In this document: positions 45,200 to 57,144 of the stretch, in pieces
Position numbering within the stretch: the stretch's first letter is position 1
Layout: every line of letters begins with the position of its first letter
Assembly (NCBI GenBank): GCA_033239525.1
Contig: BSYO01000008.1
Span: 10,970,150-11,034,149, forward strand
From: Nepenthes gracilis
Taxonomy: Eukaryota; Streptophyta; Magnoliopsida; Caryophyllales; Nepenthaceae
Length of the DNA: 64,000 nt
Reading direction: 5' to 3'
Program-made: the position numbers and the translations under genes
The notes under the pieces: model-generated
Database searches by the model: none
Told to the model about the DNA's origin: nothing
What the model saw: the letters and a program-made list of their open reading frames with translations, nothing else

Positions 45200-46450
45200 A
45201 GTAGTACAGCAAAAGCATGTGGATCCGTAGCCCTTGGTTGTAAGATTCGATTTGGATTTTTAGGTGGAGAATCTGATTTGAAATCCGGTTTGAGGGCATT
45301 GATTATGTAGAGGTTTTGTTGAGTCCTATAATTTTGGAGAAGTGGCGGCTTCGATTGGATCGGTCTGAAATCTCATAGGGTGGAAGGATATTTTTGTCAA
45401 CAAAGTGGTAGGTAGGTTGATCCATTCTCAGCCTGTGCATTTACTGTTCAAGATTAGAGTTGCATTAGGAGTTCATGTTGCAATGTCTTCTGCTTTCGTT
45501 TTGAGAGAAGAAGCTGTAGAGTTATGGGTGAATAATCCCTACAAGGATTGGGCTCCAAATCAAGCTCCTATATGCGGAAGAAGCTTTTGTGAAGATTAGA
45601 AATGAAGCTCTTTTTGTTCGAGCGGTCATGAAGCTGGGACACGATCAAGCAGAGCCCCGATTGGTGGATGAAAGCTCGGGGAGCAACTGAGGTTCTTAAT
45701 AGCTATAATGGAGCTAAAGTGATCTAAGTTCCTAGGGAATGTCAAAGATTCTCCACCTAATGGAGTGGCTAGTTGATAATGCGTCTCGTGCCTAAAGGAA
45801 GAACCCAAGAAGAAGAAGCCTTTAAGATTTTATTTCAGGTCTACGTAGGACAACGAGGAATTTTGTGGCAATTTGGATGATGATGGATAAACTAATGAAG
45901 TCAGATCATTACTTGCTGATTAAAATGTCATTCCTAAGTTTGGCCGTCAACACGTTATCGAAATGAGAAGATTGCAAGGTATTCTAATTTTGAGGCCTTT
46001 AATTGCGATTGGAAGAACATGATTGATTAGAATTGCACAATGGAAGCATATGGACTGCAGCTATAGGTTACAAGATTTGATTTAAGGATTGAAGCAAGAG
46101 GTCAGCTTTGCAGCTCGATTGGATGTTTGAAAAGAGTGGTAAGATGTTTCTGAAAGTATCATGAAGAGAGAATTTTGAGTTTTGGGGGACAAATGATAGA
46201 TTGAGGCTGAGGTTCGATTGGCCTTTTGAGGTTTTTCAATAAACCGGAGAGGTGGCCAACAGATTGGCATTACCCTAAGTTTGGCGAAATCATTATGATG
46301 TGTTTTGTGTATGTATGTTGAGCGAAATATAGGATTGATCCTTCGTATCTGATCAAGTGTGAATTGTTGCTGATTTCGAGAAGTTATTTTATGTTCGAGT
46401 TTTGGCTAGGATTTTGAGGCAGAAGGGATCAAGTGTTGAGAAATAAGATG
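45200..46450 (+). pseudogene. Element A second integrase-like module
   Basis: After the first core, a frame at 45405-45599, FVKIRNEALFVRAVMKL (about 45580-45630) and WMMMDKLMKSDHYLLIKMSF (about 45860-45930) resemble integrase N-terminal and core text a second time. Then AQWKHMDCSYRL resembles the linker after the core, and NRLALP with HYDVFCVCMLSEI (about 46255-46325) matches the conserved HNVFHVSMLRKY of the integrase C-terminus. So integrase-like text occurs twice in series. A duplication or recombination between two family members is the likely cause. Confidence 0.55.
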
Positions 46451-46670
46451 ACAATTCTGGTTATGATATTTTTAGAAAATCTTTCAATTGAGAAAATTTA
46501 CATATAATTCATCCCACATGATTGAGTTTAAGTAGTTGAAAATTGGCGAGAATTTATCGTATGATGGGATTTTAGTTCTGACATTGGGATAGAATGATTA
46601 GGTGTTGAGGATAAGATTTTTGGAGGAATCTTTTGATTGATGTTATGTTCGGAGGAATTGTCCTTATCTA

Positions 46671-47566
46671 TACGTGCATACTTTGTATTTCTCCATGTAC
46701 TGCGTGGATTATGATTTGTGATACGTGGTTTGGCCCATAGATAAGCGATAGGAATGTCTCGTACGTATTAATGTATTAAGTCCCGAAACATGCTTTATAT
46801 TTATATGTTTTGGTTCCTATATTTTCGTTGATTTCAGCATATGTTATATGAGATTTGGATCCGGACGATGGTATGTGTTCTACACGGATGTGGTGACGGT
46901 CGCGATTGTATAATGTGACCTTAGATTATATGATATGATATCGTATATGAGATTTGATCGGATCGTTATTTATTATGCTTTTGTCCCGGAGGGAATGTTT
47001 GATATGGATGATAATTTAGTACGAGATATCTCCTCGGTTTTCAAGGATTTCACGGACCTTGTGTTTTATTTTTACACGGTTGTGATTTTTATCCATTCTC
47101 TCTGATTTATATGTACTGTTTACATATATATGATACTTGTTGAGCTCTAAGCTCACATTTTTATATTTTATCCTTTTAGACTAGTGGCTTGGATACGCTT
47201 GTAGGAGTTTGGACGTGAATCAATACGTCAGATCTCTATGGTGAGTGGAGATGTTTATATTGGGTATGTTTCTAATCTCAAGGATATGTTATGGCTATTG
47301 TTTATAACCGGATGATAGCCTTGATCCTTGTATGGAAAATATCGAAGTTGTTTATTTGGATACCTCCATTGTGATGTTTGGATAGCAGGTCATGTATTGT
47401 ATTTGTCCAAATTTATATCCGATGAGGTCTTGTGCGGGTTTTTCATATGTTGGGTCCTATATGTATTTTGATTGTCACACCCGGATTGGATTTTTTTATG
47501 GTTGATAGAAACATTATTATTGATTTTATTTTTGACCTATGTATATTGTGTTTCTAGATCGGGACA
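46671..47566 (+). mobile_element. Element A 3' LTR, 5'-truncated
   Basis: 896 bp matching the distal part of the 5' LTR (from about 41730), ending CGGGACA. The end of the internal region, the polypurine tract and the first 1.3 kb of the LTR are deleted. Confidence 0.8.
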
Positions 47567-48312
47567 CATATTTATATGGACGTAGTTAGAGCAAAATGTG
47601 TACGTATATATGGGCATATATGATATTGCTGAGCAAGTAATTTCGTGACCTTCCTTTTCTTGCAAGTAAATCCATTGCTTTCTCCTTATTGATGTTAATA
47701 TTTAAGTCAATTGTTAGAATCGGGTTGTATTTGTTTCTAAAAGTGAACAATTGAGAAAACAGGGCCTCAGCTCTGTGGTGAGAAATCCAATTTTTTTGGG
47801 ATTTCATGATGATTTGGGCTACAAAAGTTTGTTATTAATAGTGTTCAATCTTTATTTTTTTCATGTGGGAAGAGAAAGCTTGAGTATTTTCGTAGTTTTT
47901 GGTGGAAATTGATGGTGAGCGTGGAATAGAGCACTCTGCTATGTCGGTGTTACCGAAATGGTGAGGAAGAGATCTACAAAATGACAATACTAATGAGTGT
48001 ATGGGAATTCATTGTATGAGTACGTACATCGATACAATTATATAGAGAAATATAAATAAATATAAATGTGAGTAGTATATATACAGATGAATGTATGGGC
48101 AGTGTATATATGGATGAATGTAGATATGAGTATATATATTCATATGTGTATATAAATATATGGCAGGTCTTATGCCTTGTAGGTGTGTATATATATATAT
48201 GCATTATACGGGTGCGTATATATAAGGTAGGATGTGTATATATTTATAATTGTTGATATGCATATTTATATGGGTTGGTGTATATATTAGTTAATAAAAA
48301 AAATATATGTAC

Positions 48313-49909
48313 CATTCCTTGCTCAAACATATATTAGTTAATCACAAATTACGCAAATAGAATCCATAATCCTTGCCGTCCTAAGAATCCTTAAAACAAA
48401 ATCCATGGAGGCTTCTCATTCTTAATTTCATAATCTTAATATTCAAAATACAATTCCTTTTCCAAAAATAAAGCCTTTCACTTACTTAAATATTAAGAAT
48501 TGCCTGTGACTCATTTCCCAAAACTTCGACAACTCCTTCAAACACGAAACACCCATCAACTATGGAACACCACCAAAATCCACTACGCCCAAAATCACAA
48601 ATGGTACTTGAAGACATAGCAATGCCATTCTCAATCCTCCTGAGAGCAATTACATAGCACAACTCTTTATTCTATCCGATATTTCCCATGAAATATCAAA
48701 GGCACATCAATTCTGAAAACTCCCGAACAAAAATATTAGCAATAATATTCGTCTTCTCGACTATTGATAAATCTCATAAGCATAATCCATTAACAACCTC
48801 ACCAACCTATGCTACTACTTGGTCGACTTCTTCTGATTGACACTAAAACTCACCATTACAAGCCTTAAACGAATCCACCCGCTTACACTGCCGCATGTTT
48901 GACTCCTTTTGTGAAATAATTTTTTCAAGTCTCTATGATCAATGAAACCATAATTCTCTCTCCATACAAACATACCCCTAAATCTTTAAAGCAAAGGCCT
49001 CAAATTGCTAACTCCAAACCATGGGTGGAGTAATTCTAATCATAAACTTTCAACTGTCGTAACTCCCACCTGAATATGCTACATTAGAATACAACCCAAA
49101 ATCTTTCTCGGAAGCATCACAACCTATAACAAATTCACTTGATCTATTAGGGATTGACCAAATCAACAATGTTGACAATCCGACCTTCACTTCTTGAAAA
49201 CTTTCCTCACAACTATCGTTTTAGTGGACAATGATCGGTTTTGAGCCAAACGCCCCCGCAGACATTGCGATTCTTAAGGAATCCTCAACAAATCACTTAG
49301 CAAATTCAACTAGACCTGAGAAATCATGCACCCTCATGACAAACGATAGCCTTTTTCAATCGACCACTACTTCAATTTTCTGCAAATCCACAAATATGCC
49401 ATTAAAGAAATAACATGCCCAAAATAATATTTCCTCCAACTAAACTCGCACTCTACAAATAGGCAAATAGTTGACTATCTTTCACAGCTACGACACAGTC
49501 CTCAGATGAACCTCATACCCCTCACAATTCTTCAAATAAATCAAAATATCATTAATAAAGTCATCACAAAATTGACCCAAATGTGGCTGACGAAATAAAG
49601 ATGCCAAAGAAATCGCTACCCGAAAAGGCACCACCTAAGCTCACAACGGTCGTACCTTTATCCTAAATGTTGTTTGGGTCATATTCTCCTGATCATTCTT
49701 AATTAACAATACCATGAATGCAGATCGATTTTAGAAAACATCAAACCTCTACGATTCATCAAACAAATCACCTGTTAATTTTTGTTACTCACTTATCAAA
49801 CAATTCATTTCCTAAATGAATTAAATTTTTAATAATCCATAGGTAACCTCATCAATTCATCTTGCTTATCTCAAAAGCACTAAAGTGCCCCACAACAAAA
49901 CACTCGACC
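48313..49909 (-). pseudogene. E0 pol relic: RT, RNase H, integrase start
   Basis: Reading the minus strand from 49909 down: GQFCDDFINDILIYLKN at about 49575-49525 is the RT catalytic region, again with Asn for the first Asp. Next come RT connection and RNase H text that mirrors A (44150-44850). MDFVLRILRTARIMD, near 48415-48370, is the start of the integrase core, with the first Asp kept. About 500 bases separate RNase H from the integrase core, as expected for a canonical order. The remainder of integrase is lost at the deletion junction with E1. Confidence 0.75.
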
Positions 49910-50091
49910 TATAATATTTCGGATCCCAATTGGATTATTTTAACGTTAATTGTAATTTTGGGTATTTAGAACATAGTAAAAGTAAATTAAAATATTCTAA
50001 AATTTTGAGAAATGATCAGGATTTTGGAGCAGTGCTCGAGGTGCGCCTGTGCTGTTATTCGAAATCTGATTCGGATTTTAAAATTTAAGAT

Positions 50092-50097
<6 letters not shown>

Positions 50098-50160
<63 letters not shown>
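50098..50160. repeat. (AAT)n microsatellite
   Basis: About 21 uninterrupted AAT units, about 190 bases into the element B LTR. Confidence 0.95.
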
Positions 50161-50161
<1 letters not shown>

Positions 50162-50504
50162 GTAAAAGAATAAAAAAAGAAAAAGGAAAAAGGAATGGGA
50201 AATCAAGAAAAAGGGAGAAAGGAGTCGGGTAGAGAGGGAGAAGAGGAGAGAGAGGGGAAAAAGGAAAGAGGTTTAGGGTTACCTGAGGAGAGAAGAGGCG
50301 GCAGCGCAGCGGCTTCAGCGTCGGCGCGGCTGGGTGAGGCGGAGGAGGCCGGCAATGGCCATGTGAGGAGGCACGGCGGTCTAGCGGCGGTAGCAGCGAC
50401 AATGGTGCGGTTGCCGTGCGCAGAGGAGATAGGGGGGCTGTGCGTGCGGGGTGTGTGGGGCAAGAGAGAGAGGCACAAATCGGGTGCTTGAGACTTCCTT
50501 TCTT

Positions 50505-52222
50505 CAGATCAGCAGAGTATAATGTTAAGGCAAGTATCCTCTAGCCCTATTCTTGGTCTGATTTAATTTCTGATGCGTTTTGACTATTGTGGAAGATTTT
50601 ACTAACATGCATATATTTTTATAAACCCAAAATTTATCAATTGTATACATGCATGTATATTTTATCGGTTGTGTGGTGGTTTTGTACTGGTATTTAGGAT
50701 TAGGAGGGATTCTGGACACCCGGATGATATATATGTATGTTTGTGTATCCGTATATTGTGGAACCATGAATCAGCCCGTGCGTTGGTCCACACGCACGCT
50801 ACCGGGGGTGGGGTCACTACGGGACCATGGCGTTCCGAGACCCTAGGGGTCGATTTGTGATCCGAGGCATTGGCTATTTGTGGCGCCGCTCCCGACGGGG
50901 AGGCTTAGTCCCGACGGGGACGTATATGATAGGCTACTTCCATCGGAAGGAAGGTTGAAATATTTTGTAGTTGACCTGTCCCACTGTGTATTTAATTGAG
51001 AACCATCATAAGGAATTGACGAAAAACTAATATATTCGGATGTCCTAATATATAACTAAAACTTGAGATTGCACCCATCAGATCTGCAGAGTATAATGGT
51101 AAGGTAAGTATCCTCTAGCCCTATTCTTGGTCTAATTTAATTTCTGATGCGTTTTGACTACTGTGGGGGATTTTACTAACATGCATGTATTTTTATATAC
51201 CCCCAATTTATCAATTGTGTAAACGCATGTATATTTTATCGGTTGTGCGGTGGTTTTATACTGGTATTTATGATTTGGAGGGATTCTGGACACCCGGACG
51301 ATATATGTATGTGTGGGTATCCGTATATTATGGAACCATGAACCAAGTTGTGCGTTGGTCAACACGCACGCTGCCGGGGGTGGGATCACTACGGGACCAT
51401 GGCGGTCCGAGACCCTAGGGGTCGATTTGTGATCTGAGGCATTGGCTATTTGTGGCGCCGCTCCCGACGAAGAGGCTTAGTCTCGACGGGGACGTATATG
51501 ATAGGCTACTTCCGTCGGAAGGAAGGTTGAGACATTTTGTAGCTGACCTACCCCACTATGTATTTAATTGAGAACCGTCATAAGGAATTGATGGAAAACT
51601 AATATATTCGGATGACTTAATATATAACTAAAACTTGAGGTTGCACCCATTAGATCTGCAGAGTATAATGTTAAGGTAAGTGTCCTCCAGCCCTATTCTT
51701 GGTCTGATTTAATTTCTGATACGTTTTGACTACTGTGGGAGATTTTACTAACATGCATGTATTTTTATATACCATCAATTTATCAATTGTGTACATGCAT
51801 GTATATTTTATCAGTTGTGCAGTGGTTTTGTACTGGTATTTATGATTTGGAGGGATTCTGGACACCCGGACGATATATATATATGTTTGTGTATCCGTAT
51901 ATTGTGGAACCATGAACCAGGCCGTGCGTTGGTCCACACACACGCTGCTGGGGGTGGGATCACTATGGGACCATGGCGGTCCGAAATCCTTGGGGTCGAT
52001 TAGTGATCCGAGGCATTGGCTATTTGTGGCACCGCTCCCGACGGGGAGGCTTGTCCCGACGGGGACGTATATGATAGGCTGCTTCCGCCGGAAGGAAGGT
52101 TGAGACATTTTGTAGCTGATCTGGCCCACTGTGTATTTAATTGAGAACCATCGTAAGGAATTGACGGAAAACTAATATATTCGGACGTCCTAATATATAA
52201 CTAAAACTTGAGGCTACACCCA
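50505..52222 (+). repeat. 573-bp unit in three tandem copies
   Basis: CAGATCWGCAGAGTATAAT begins copies at 50505 and 51079, and TAGATCTGCAGAG the third at 51651, giving periods of 574 and 572. Each copy carries GTCCTAATATATAAC near its end and CACGCACGCT in the middle. The LTRs of A (about 41045-41620) and the B 3' LTR (from 57523) have one copy. Confidence 0.9.
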
Positions 52223-53329
52223 AAGCCGCGGGTGGTAAAATATAGTGAGCAAGTTCTTAATCTATGGGAGACAGAGTACATGGATGGCCTTGAGCTACTG
52301 GTCTAAACCGTAGTCGAGCCTTGAGCTGCTGGCTTAAATCGCAGCCGATATAGCCGTGGTTACCGGACGAGGATAACCCTTCCTCAAGTTGGTATCATTG
52401 ATCTTTGGTTCTCCAATTTCGTGCATGCTTTGTATTTCTGCATGTGTTGCATGGACGACGATTTGAGATACGTGGTTTGGCCCACGGATGGGCGATAGGA
52501 ATGTCTTGTACGTACTGGTGTGATAAACCCGAAACGTGTTTTGATTTATGTTTTAGTTCCGGCGGTCTTTTCTTGATTTCTGCATTATGATTTTTAGATC
52601 CAGATGATGGTATGTGTCCCGCGCGGATATGGTGACGGTCGCGATTATGTAATGTGACCTCGGATCATATGATATGATATCGTCTACAAGATTTTACCGG
52701 ATCGTGATTTATATGATTTTGTCCAGGAGGGACGAGTTATTACGGACGACGATTTAGTACAAGACATCTTCTCGATTTTCAGGGATTTCACGAACATTGT
52801 GTTTTGTTTTACGTGATTGCTATGCGATATCCCTGCTTCTGATTTATGTGTACCATTTTATACGATTGTTGATACTTGTTGAGCTCTAGGCTCATGTTTT
52901 CATATTTTATCCCTTCAGACCAGTGGCTTGGATATGCTTGTAGAGCTTGGACGTTGTCTGATGCGGCAGATCTCTATCGGTGAGTGAAGATGTTCATATT
53001 GGTTATATTTCTAATCTCGAGGATTTATTATGGTTTTGTCTATGGCTGGATGAAGGCCTTGATCCATGTATAGAATATGTTTGGAGTTATCGTGTTATGT
53101 TAATGAGTTGTTGTAATGTTGAATACCTCCCTTGCGATATTTAGATAGCAGATCATATATTGTGTTTGTTCGAATTTATATCCGATGAGATCTTGTGCAG
53201 GGTTTATCATATTGGGTCCTATACGTGTTTGGATTGTCACGCCTGGGTTGGGTTATTATGATTAATAGAATATATATTATTAATTTTATTTTCACTTGCG
53301 AATATTGTGTTCCTGGGTCGTGACAGTGG

Positions 53330-53340
53330 TGGTATCAGAG
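53330..53340 (+). other. Element B primer-binding site
   Basis: TGGTATCAGAG, four bases after the LTR end. Confidence 0.85.
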
Positions 53341-53639
53341 AAAAGGTCGTAAGGTGAGGTATTTTGGGTCATCTCGGATAAGAAATTGATCGAATATCTG
53401 GCGTGATAAATGTAGCATTTGGTAAGGAATAGAAGTTTGGGTTGTAAATATTTAAATTCGACTCAAAAAGTTGATTAATTGGCTGTGTTGAGCCACACGA
53501 GCGATGTAATTTGTAATTCGATTCAGCAGCCAGATGAGAGTTTATTTGCATTGTGAAGGATGGTTTGTTGTATGCAAGATGGAGAGTCCTTCGAATGATT
53601 AAGTGTGAGCCAATTTAAAAAATTTTGGGATGCTTAATC

Positions 53640-53845
53640 TCAATTAAGGCTTAAATTGAACTTCAGAAAGTGGAGGAGGTGTTTGAGGTTTTTTACAATT
53701 CAAATGAAGTTTTGTCTATTGCCCATAAGTTGGAGAGTGAGGCAAGCCAGTGGTGGGCTTCTCAGTGCCGTATTTCATTTCTTGAGATGTTTTTGTGGAG
53801 GCAATTTTGGGAGTCATTCTCTGTTTGGTATTCGGGATAGTAAGG
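53640..53845 (+). pseudogene. Element B gag relic
   Basis: One frame reads KVEEVFEVFYNSNEVLSIAH, then HKLESEASQWWASQ, then EMFLWRQFWESFSVW and two stops. It is the capsid core of plant gypsy gag with WW intact. The frame 53656-53865 reported by simple ORF calling is a shadow one base off. Confidence 0.8.
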
Positions 53846-54019
53846 AAGGTAAATTTAGTTGGTGAAGGCACAAAAATAAGTCTGTGGCCTTTGAGATTGT
53901 ATGTAAATGATGTATGTTTTCTCAATTTTTAGAGTGAGCTTTGATAAAGTTTACCCCTGATGGGTAAATCTTTGATCTGTTAAGTTATAAACTCTGATGT
54001 CCAATCTGGGTTTGTAAAT

Positions 54020-54140
54020 ATCAATGATTGGTTGATCTAATTTTATTTGATGAATCGGACTTTAATGTGATATTGGGGGTGATTTGGTTGACAAGTCTCC
54101 ACATTAGTGTAAACGATTTCAGTAAGAATATTTTAATTTA
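54020..54140 (+). pseudogene. Element B protease C-terminal relic
   Basis: SDFNVILGVIWLTSLHISV matches the block in A and the usual FDVILGMDWL block. Confidence 0.7.
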
Positions 54141-54359
54141 AAATTTGGGTTGTGAATGTTAAATTTGAGGAAGAGCTGATCGAGAGGTGATGAAATTGAT
54201 ATCATTGTGCCTGTAAGTTAATTGATGAAAATGTGTGCTGAGTTTATCTGGCATATGTGGCAACATTTGATAGTCGTTATGTGATCATAAAAAGGTTTTC
54301 TGGTTGTATGGTAATTTGAGGCTATTTCTTAGATGAGAAGATTAGCCTGAATTGTCTTT

Positions 54360-55480
54360 TAGTCGGTAGTTGATGTTGTTGCCGAGGTTGTGTCAGGAGT
54401 AACATCGATTTTGAGGACATTGCATAGAGTCAATGAGGCATTGGTCGAGTTCCTTACCGCGGGGTGTTAAATGCCTTTGGGATAAGCATGATGAATCTAT
54501 GAGGTTATCTATGAATTATTGAAATTTAATTCGTTTGGAAAATGAATTATTTGATAAGCGAATGTTAGGAATTGGTCGGTGAGTTGTTTGATCAATTGTT
54601 AGTACTCGATGTTTTTTAAATCAATCTGTACTAGGAGTATTGTCAATTAAGGTTATCGGGAGAATACACTTGAGGTTGCCTTCAAGATAAAAGTGTGACC
54701 GTTGTGAGCTTCGGTGATGTTTTTGGGTTAGTGATTTTGTTAGCATCTTTTGTAGGTTTTATGAATCTTATGATCTTTCAATCGTATTTTGGTCTATTTA
54801 TGATGGCTTCATTAATGATATTTTGATTTGTTCGATGAATTTATGTGGGGCATGAGTTTCGTCTGAGGACTGTGTCATAACTGCGAATGGTAGTTTGTGG
54901 TTCGCCCAATTGAGGAAATGCGAGTTTGGTTGGAAGTAGTGTTATTTTGGGCATATTGTCTCTTCGATGGCATGCTTGTATATTTGTAAAAGATTGAAGC
55001 AGTGGCCGGTTGGGGAAGGACCATTGTTTATTACGAAGATGCGCGATTTCTTAGATCTAGATGACTTTATTTAGTGATTTGATGATGATTCCTTGAGAAT
55101 TGTAGCGTCCGTGGGATGTTTGGCTTTGAAACGATCGGTGTTTATTGGAATAGTAATTGTAATGAGAGCTTTCTAGAAATGAAGGGTAGATTACTGACAA
55201 TGTCAATTTGGTCGATCCCGGATGACTCAAGTTAATCTGTGGTAGGTTGTGATGCTCTCGAGGAAGATTTGAGGTTGTGTTCTAATACAGCGTTTTCGGG
55301 TGATTGCCTATGGGTTACGGCGGTTGAATGTTTTTGATCAAAATTACTCCACTTATGGTTTGGAGTTAGCAGTTGAGGTATTTGCTTTGAGGATTTAGAA
55401 ATGTTATTTGTATGAAGATAATTGTTATTTAATTTGATTATAAAGGCTTGAGAAAATCATTTCAGAAAAGGAGAATATTA
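54360..55480 (+). pseudogene. Element B RT and RNase H relics
   Basis: It aligns along its length with A 43640-44850. The RT catalytic box reads FINDILICS at 54808-54834. RNase H text such as the block before GLELAVEVFAL (about 55360-55390) follows. Many stops and frameshifts are present. Confidence 0.75.
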
Positions 55481-55544
55481 GTGACAATGTTTTGGGTCAA
55501 AAGTCTTTGGATTTGTTATGTATATTTTCTTAAGAAAAAGTGGA

Positions 55545-56720
55545 AATATGTGGATCCATAGCCCTCAGTGGTAAGATTCGATTTGGATTCTTAGGTAGAG
55601 AATCTGATTTGAAATCCGGTTTGAGGACGTTGATTACGTGGAGGTTTTGTTGAGTCCTGTGATTTTGGAAAAGTGGCGGCTTCTATTGGATTAGTCTGAA
55701 ATCTCACGGAGTAGAAGGAGATTTTGTCGACGAAGGAGTAGGTAGGTGGATCTATTCTCAGCTTATGCGTATGTTGTTCAGGATCAGAGTTGCGTTAAAA
55801 GTCTGTGCTGCAATGTCTTCTGTCTTTGTTTTAAGCCGAGAAGTGATAGAGTTATTGATGAATAATTTCTGCCAGGATTGGCTCCGAAGCAAGCTCCTAT
55901 CTACGCAAGATGCTTTTGTGAAGATCAGAAGTGAAGATCCTTTTGTTCAAGCGGTCATGAAGCTGGACGCAATCAAGCAGAGCCTCGATTGTCGGACGGA
56001 AACTCAGGGAGCAGTTGAGGTTGTCAGCAGTTATTATGGAGCTGAAGTGATCTAAGTTTGTTAAGAAAGTCGAAGATTCTTCACTGGCGGAGTGGCGAGT
56101 TGATCATGTGTCTCGTGCCTAAAGGTATAAGCCAAGAGGAAGAAGCCTTCAAGATTTTATTTCTGGTCTACGTTAGACAGCGAGGAATTTGGTAACATCT
56201 TGAATGATGATGGATAAGCTGATAAAGTCGGCTCTTTGCTTGCTGATCAGAAAGTCATTCTTGAGTTCGGTCGTCGACACATTATCGGGAAGAGAAAATT
56301 GCACAGTATTCTAATTTCAAAGCCCTTAATTGCGATTGGAAGCCGATGATTGATCAGAGTTGCGCAGTGAAATCGTGTGGATTCACGGTTATTGGTTACA
56401 AGATTTGATTTGAGGATTGAAGCAAGAGATCAGATTTGCAACCCGATTGGATGTTCAAGAAGAGTGGTTAAATGTCTTTGAAAGCATCTTGAAGAAAAGA
56501 ATTTCTATTTTTGGGGGCAAATGATGGATTGAGGTTGAGGTTCGATAGGCCTTCGAGGTTTTGCAATGAATTGGAGAGGTGGCCAAGAGATTGGCATTGT
56601 CCCGAGTTTGGCAGATCGTGATGATGTGTTTTGTGTATGTATGTTGAGAGAAATATGGGTTGATTATTTGCATGTAATCAAGTGTGAATTGTTACTGATT
56701 TCGAGAAGCTACTTTCTGTT
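55545..56720 (+). pseudogene. Element B integrase relics
   Basis: A 96-residue open frame (55765-56055) contains DAFVKIRSEDPFVQAVMKLD and ends SSYYGAEVI, resembling the integrase N-terminal region. A core-like stretch (about 56180-56330) and the C-terminal DVFCVCMLREI (about 56620-56665) follow. The first integrase core present in A is deleted here between about 55541 and 55545. The arrangement after that matches A, so the doubled arrangement predates both copies. Confidence 0.6.
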
Positions 56721-56871
56721 AAGATTTTGATTCCCATATTGGGATAGAAAGATCAGGTATTGAGGATCAAATTCTTTTGGAGAAATCTTTTAATTAAGGT
56801 TAAGCTTGGAAGAATTATCCTTATTTGTTCAAGGATTGATGTGCGTTAATTTCGAGGATGAAATTTTTATA

Positions 56872-56883
56872 AGGAAGGGAGAG
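56872..56883 (+). other. Element B polypurine tract
   Basis: AGGAAGGGAGAG directly before the 3' LTR start, preceded by TTTCGAGGATGAAATT. Confidence 0.75.
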
Positions 56884-57065
56884 TGTAATATTTCGGATCC
56901 TAATTGGATTATTTTAATGTTAGTTGTGATTTTGGGTATTTCGGATGTAGTGAAAGTAAATTAAAATATTCTAAAATTTTAAGGAATGATCGGGATTTTG
57001 GAGCAGTGCCCGAGGCGCACCTGTGCTGTTGGTTCGAATCTAATTTGGATTTTAAAATTTAAGAT

Positions 57066-57144
<79 letters not shown>

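Larger units (their letters stand above)
40376..47566 (+). mobile_element. Element A, gypsy with relic gag-pol
   Basis: 5' LTR 40376-42618, PBS at 42623, gag, protease, RT, RNase H and integrase relics, and a truncated 3' LTR (46671-47566). The target duplication is CGTAT (40371-40375) versus CATAT (47567-47571); the E1 5' LTR reads on without a break at this site. The order gag-protease-RT-RNase H-integrase is that of Ty3/gypsy. It belongs to the same family as B and E0. Confidence 0.85.
13488..48312 (+). mobile_element. E1, interrupted gypsy element
   Basis: A plus-strand LTR retrotransposon with LTRs starting TGTAACAC, a PBS at 21344, a gag relic, a polypurine tract at 23951-23963 and a 3' LTR from 23964. 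It carries L3 and L4 in its 5' LTR, and E2, L1 and element A in its 3' LTR. The last part of the 3' LTR is gone: similarity to the 5' LTR stops near 48312, at a deletion junction. Left flank ATACT (13483-13487) has no partner for that reason. The internal region (21340-23963) lacks recognisable protease, RT or integrase. Confidence 0.75.
23964..48312 (+). mobile_element. E1 3' LTR, split by E2, L1 and A
   Basis: Own segments are 23964-24214, 37422-37515, 39648-40375 and 47572-48312. Each resumes exactly where the 5' LTR sequence predicts. For example, position 24214 continues at 37422 as ATTTTATATAATAAT, matching 13734 onward. The distal part, equivalent to 15310-21339 of the 5' LTR, is missing after 48312. 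Confidence 0.75.
49910..53325 (+). mobile_element. Element B 5' LTR with internal triplication
   Basis: 3416 bp, ending GGGTCGTGACA. It contains (AAT)n at 50098-50160, a purine-rich then GC-rich leader (50170-50500) with TTTAGGGTT, and three tandem copies of a 573-bp unit. The 3' LTR has only one copy. Confidence 0.9.
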
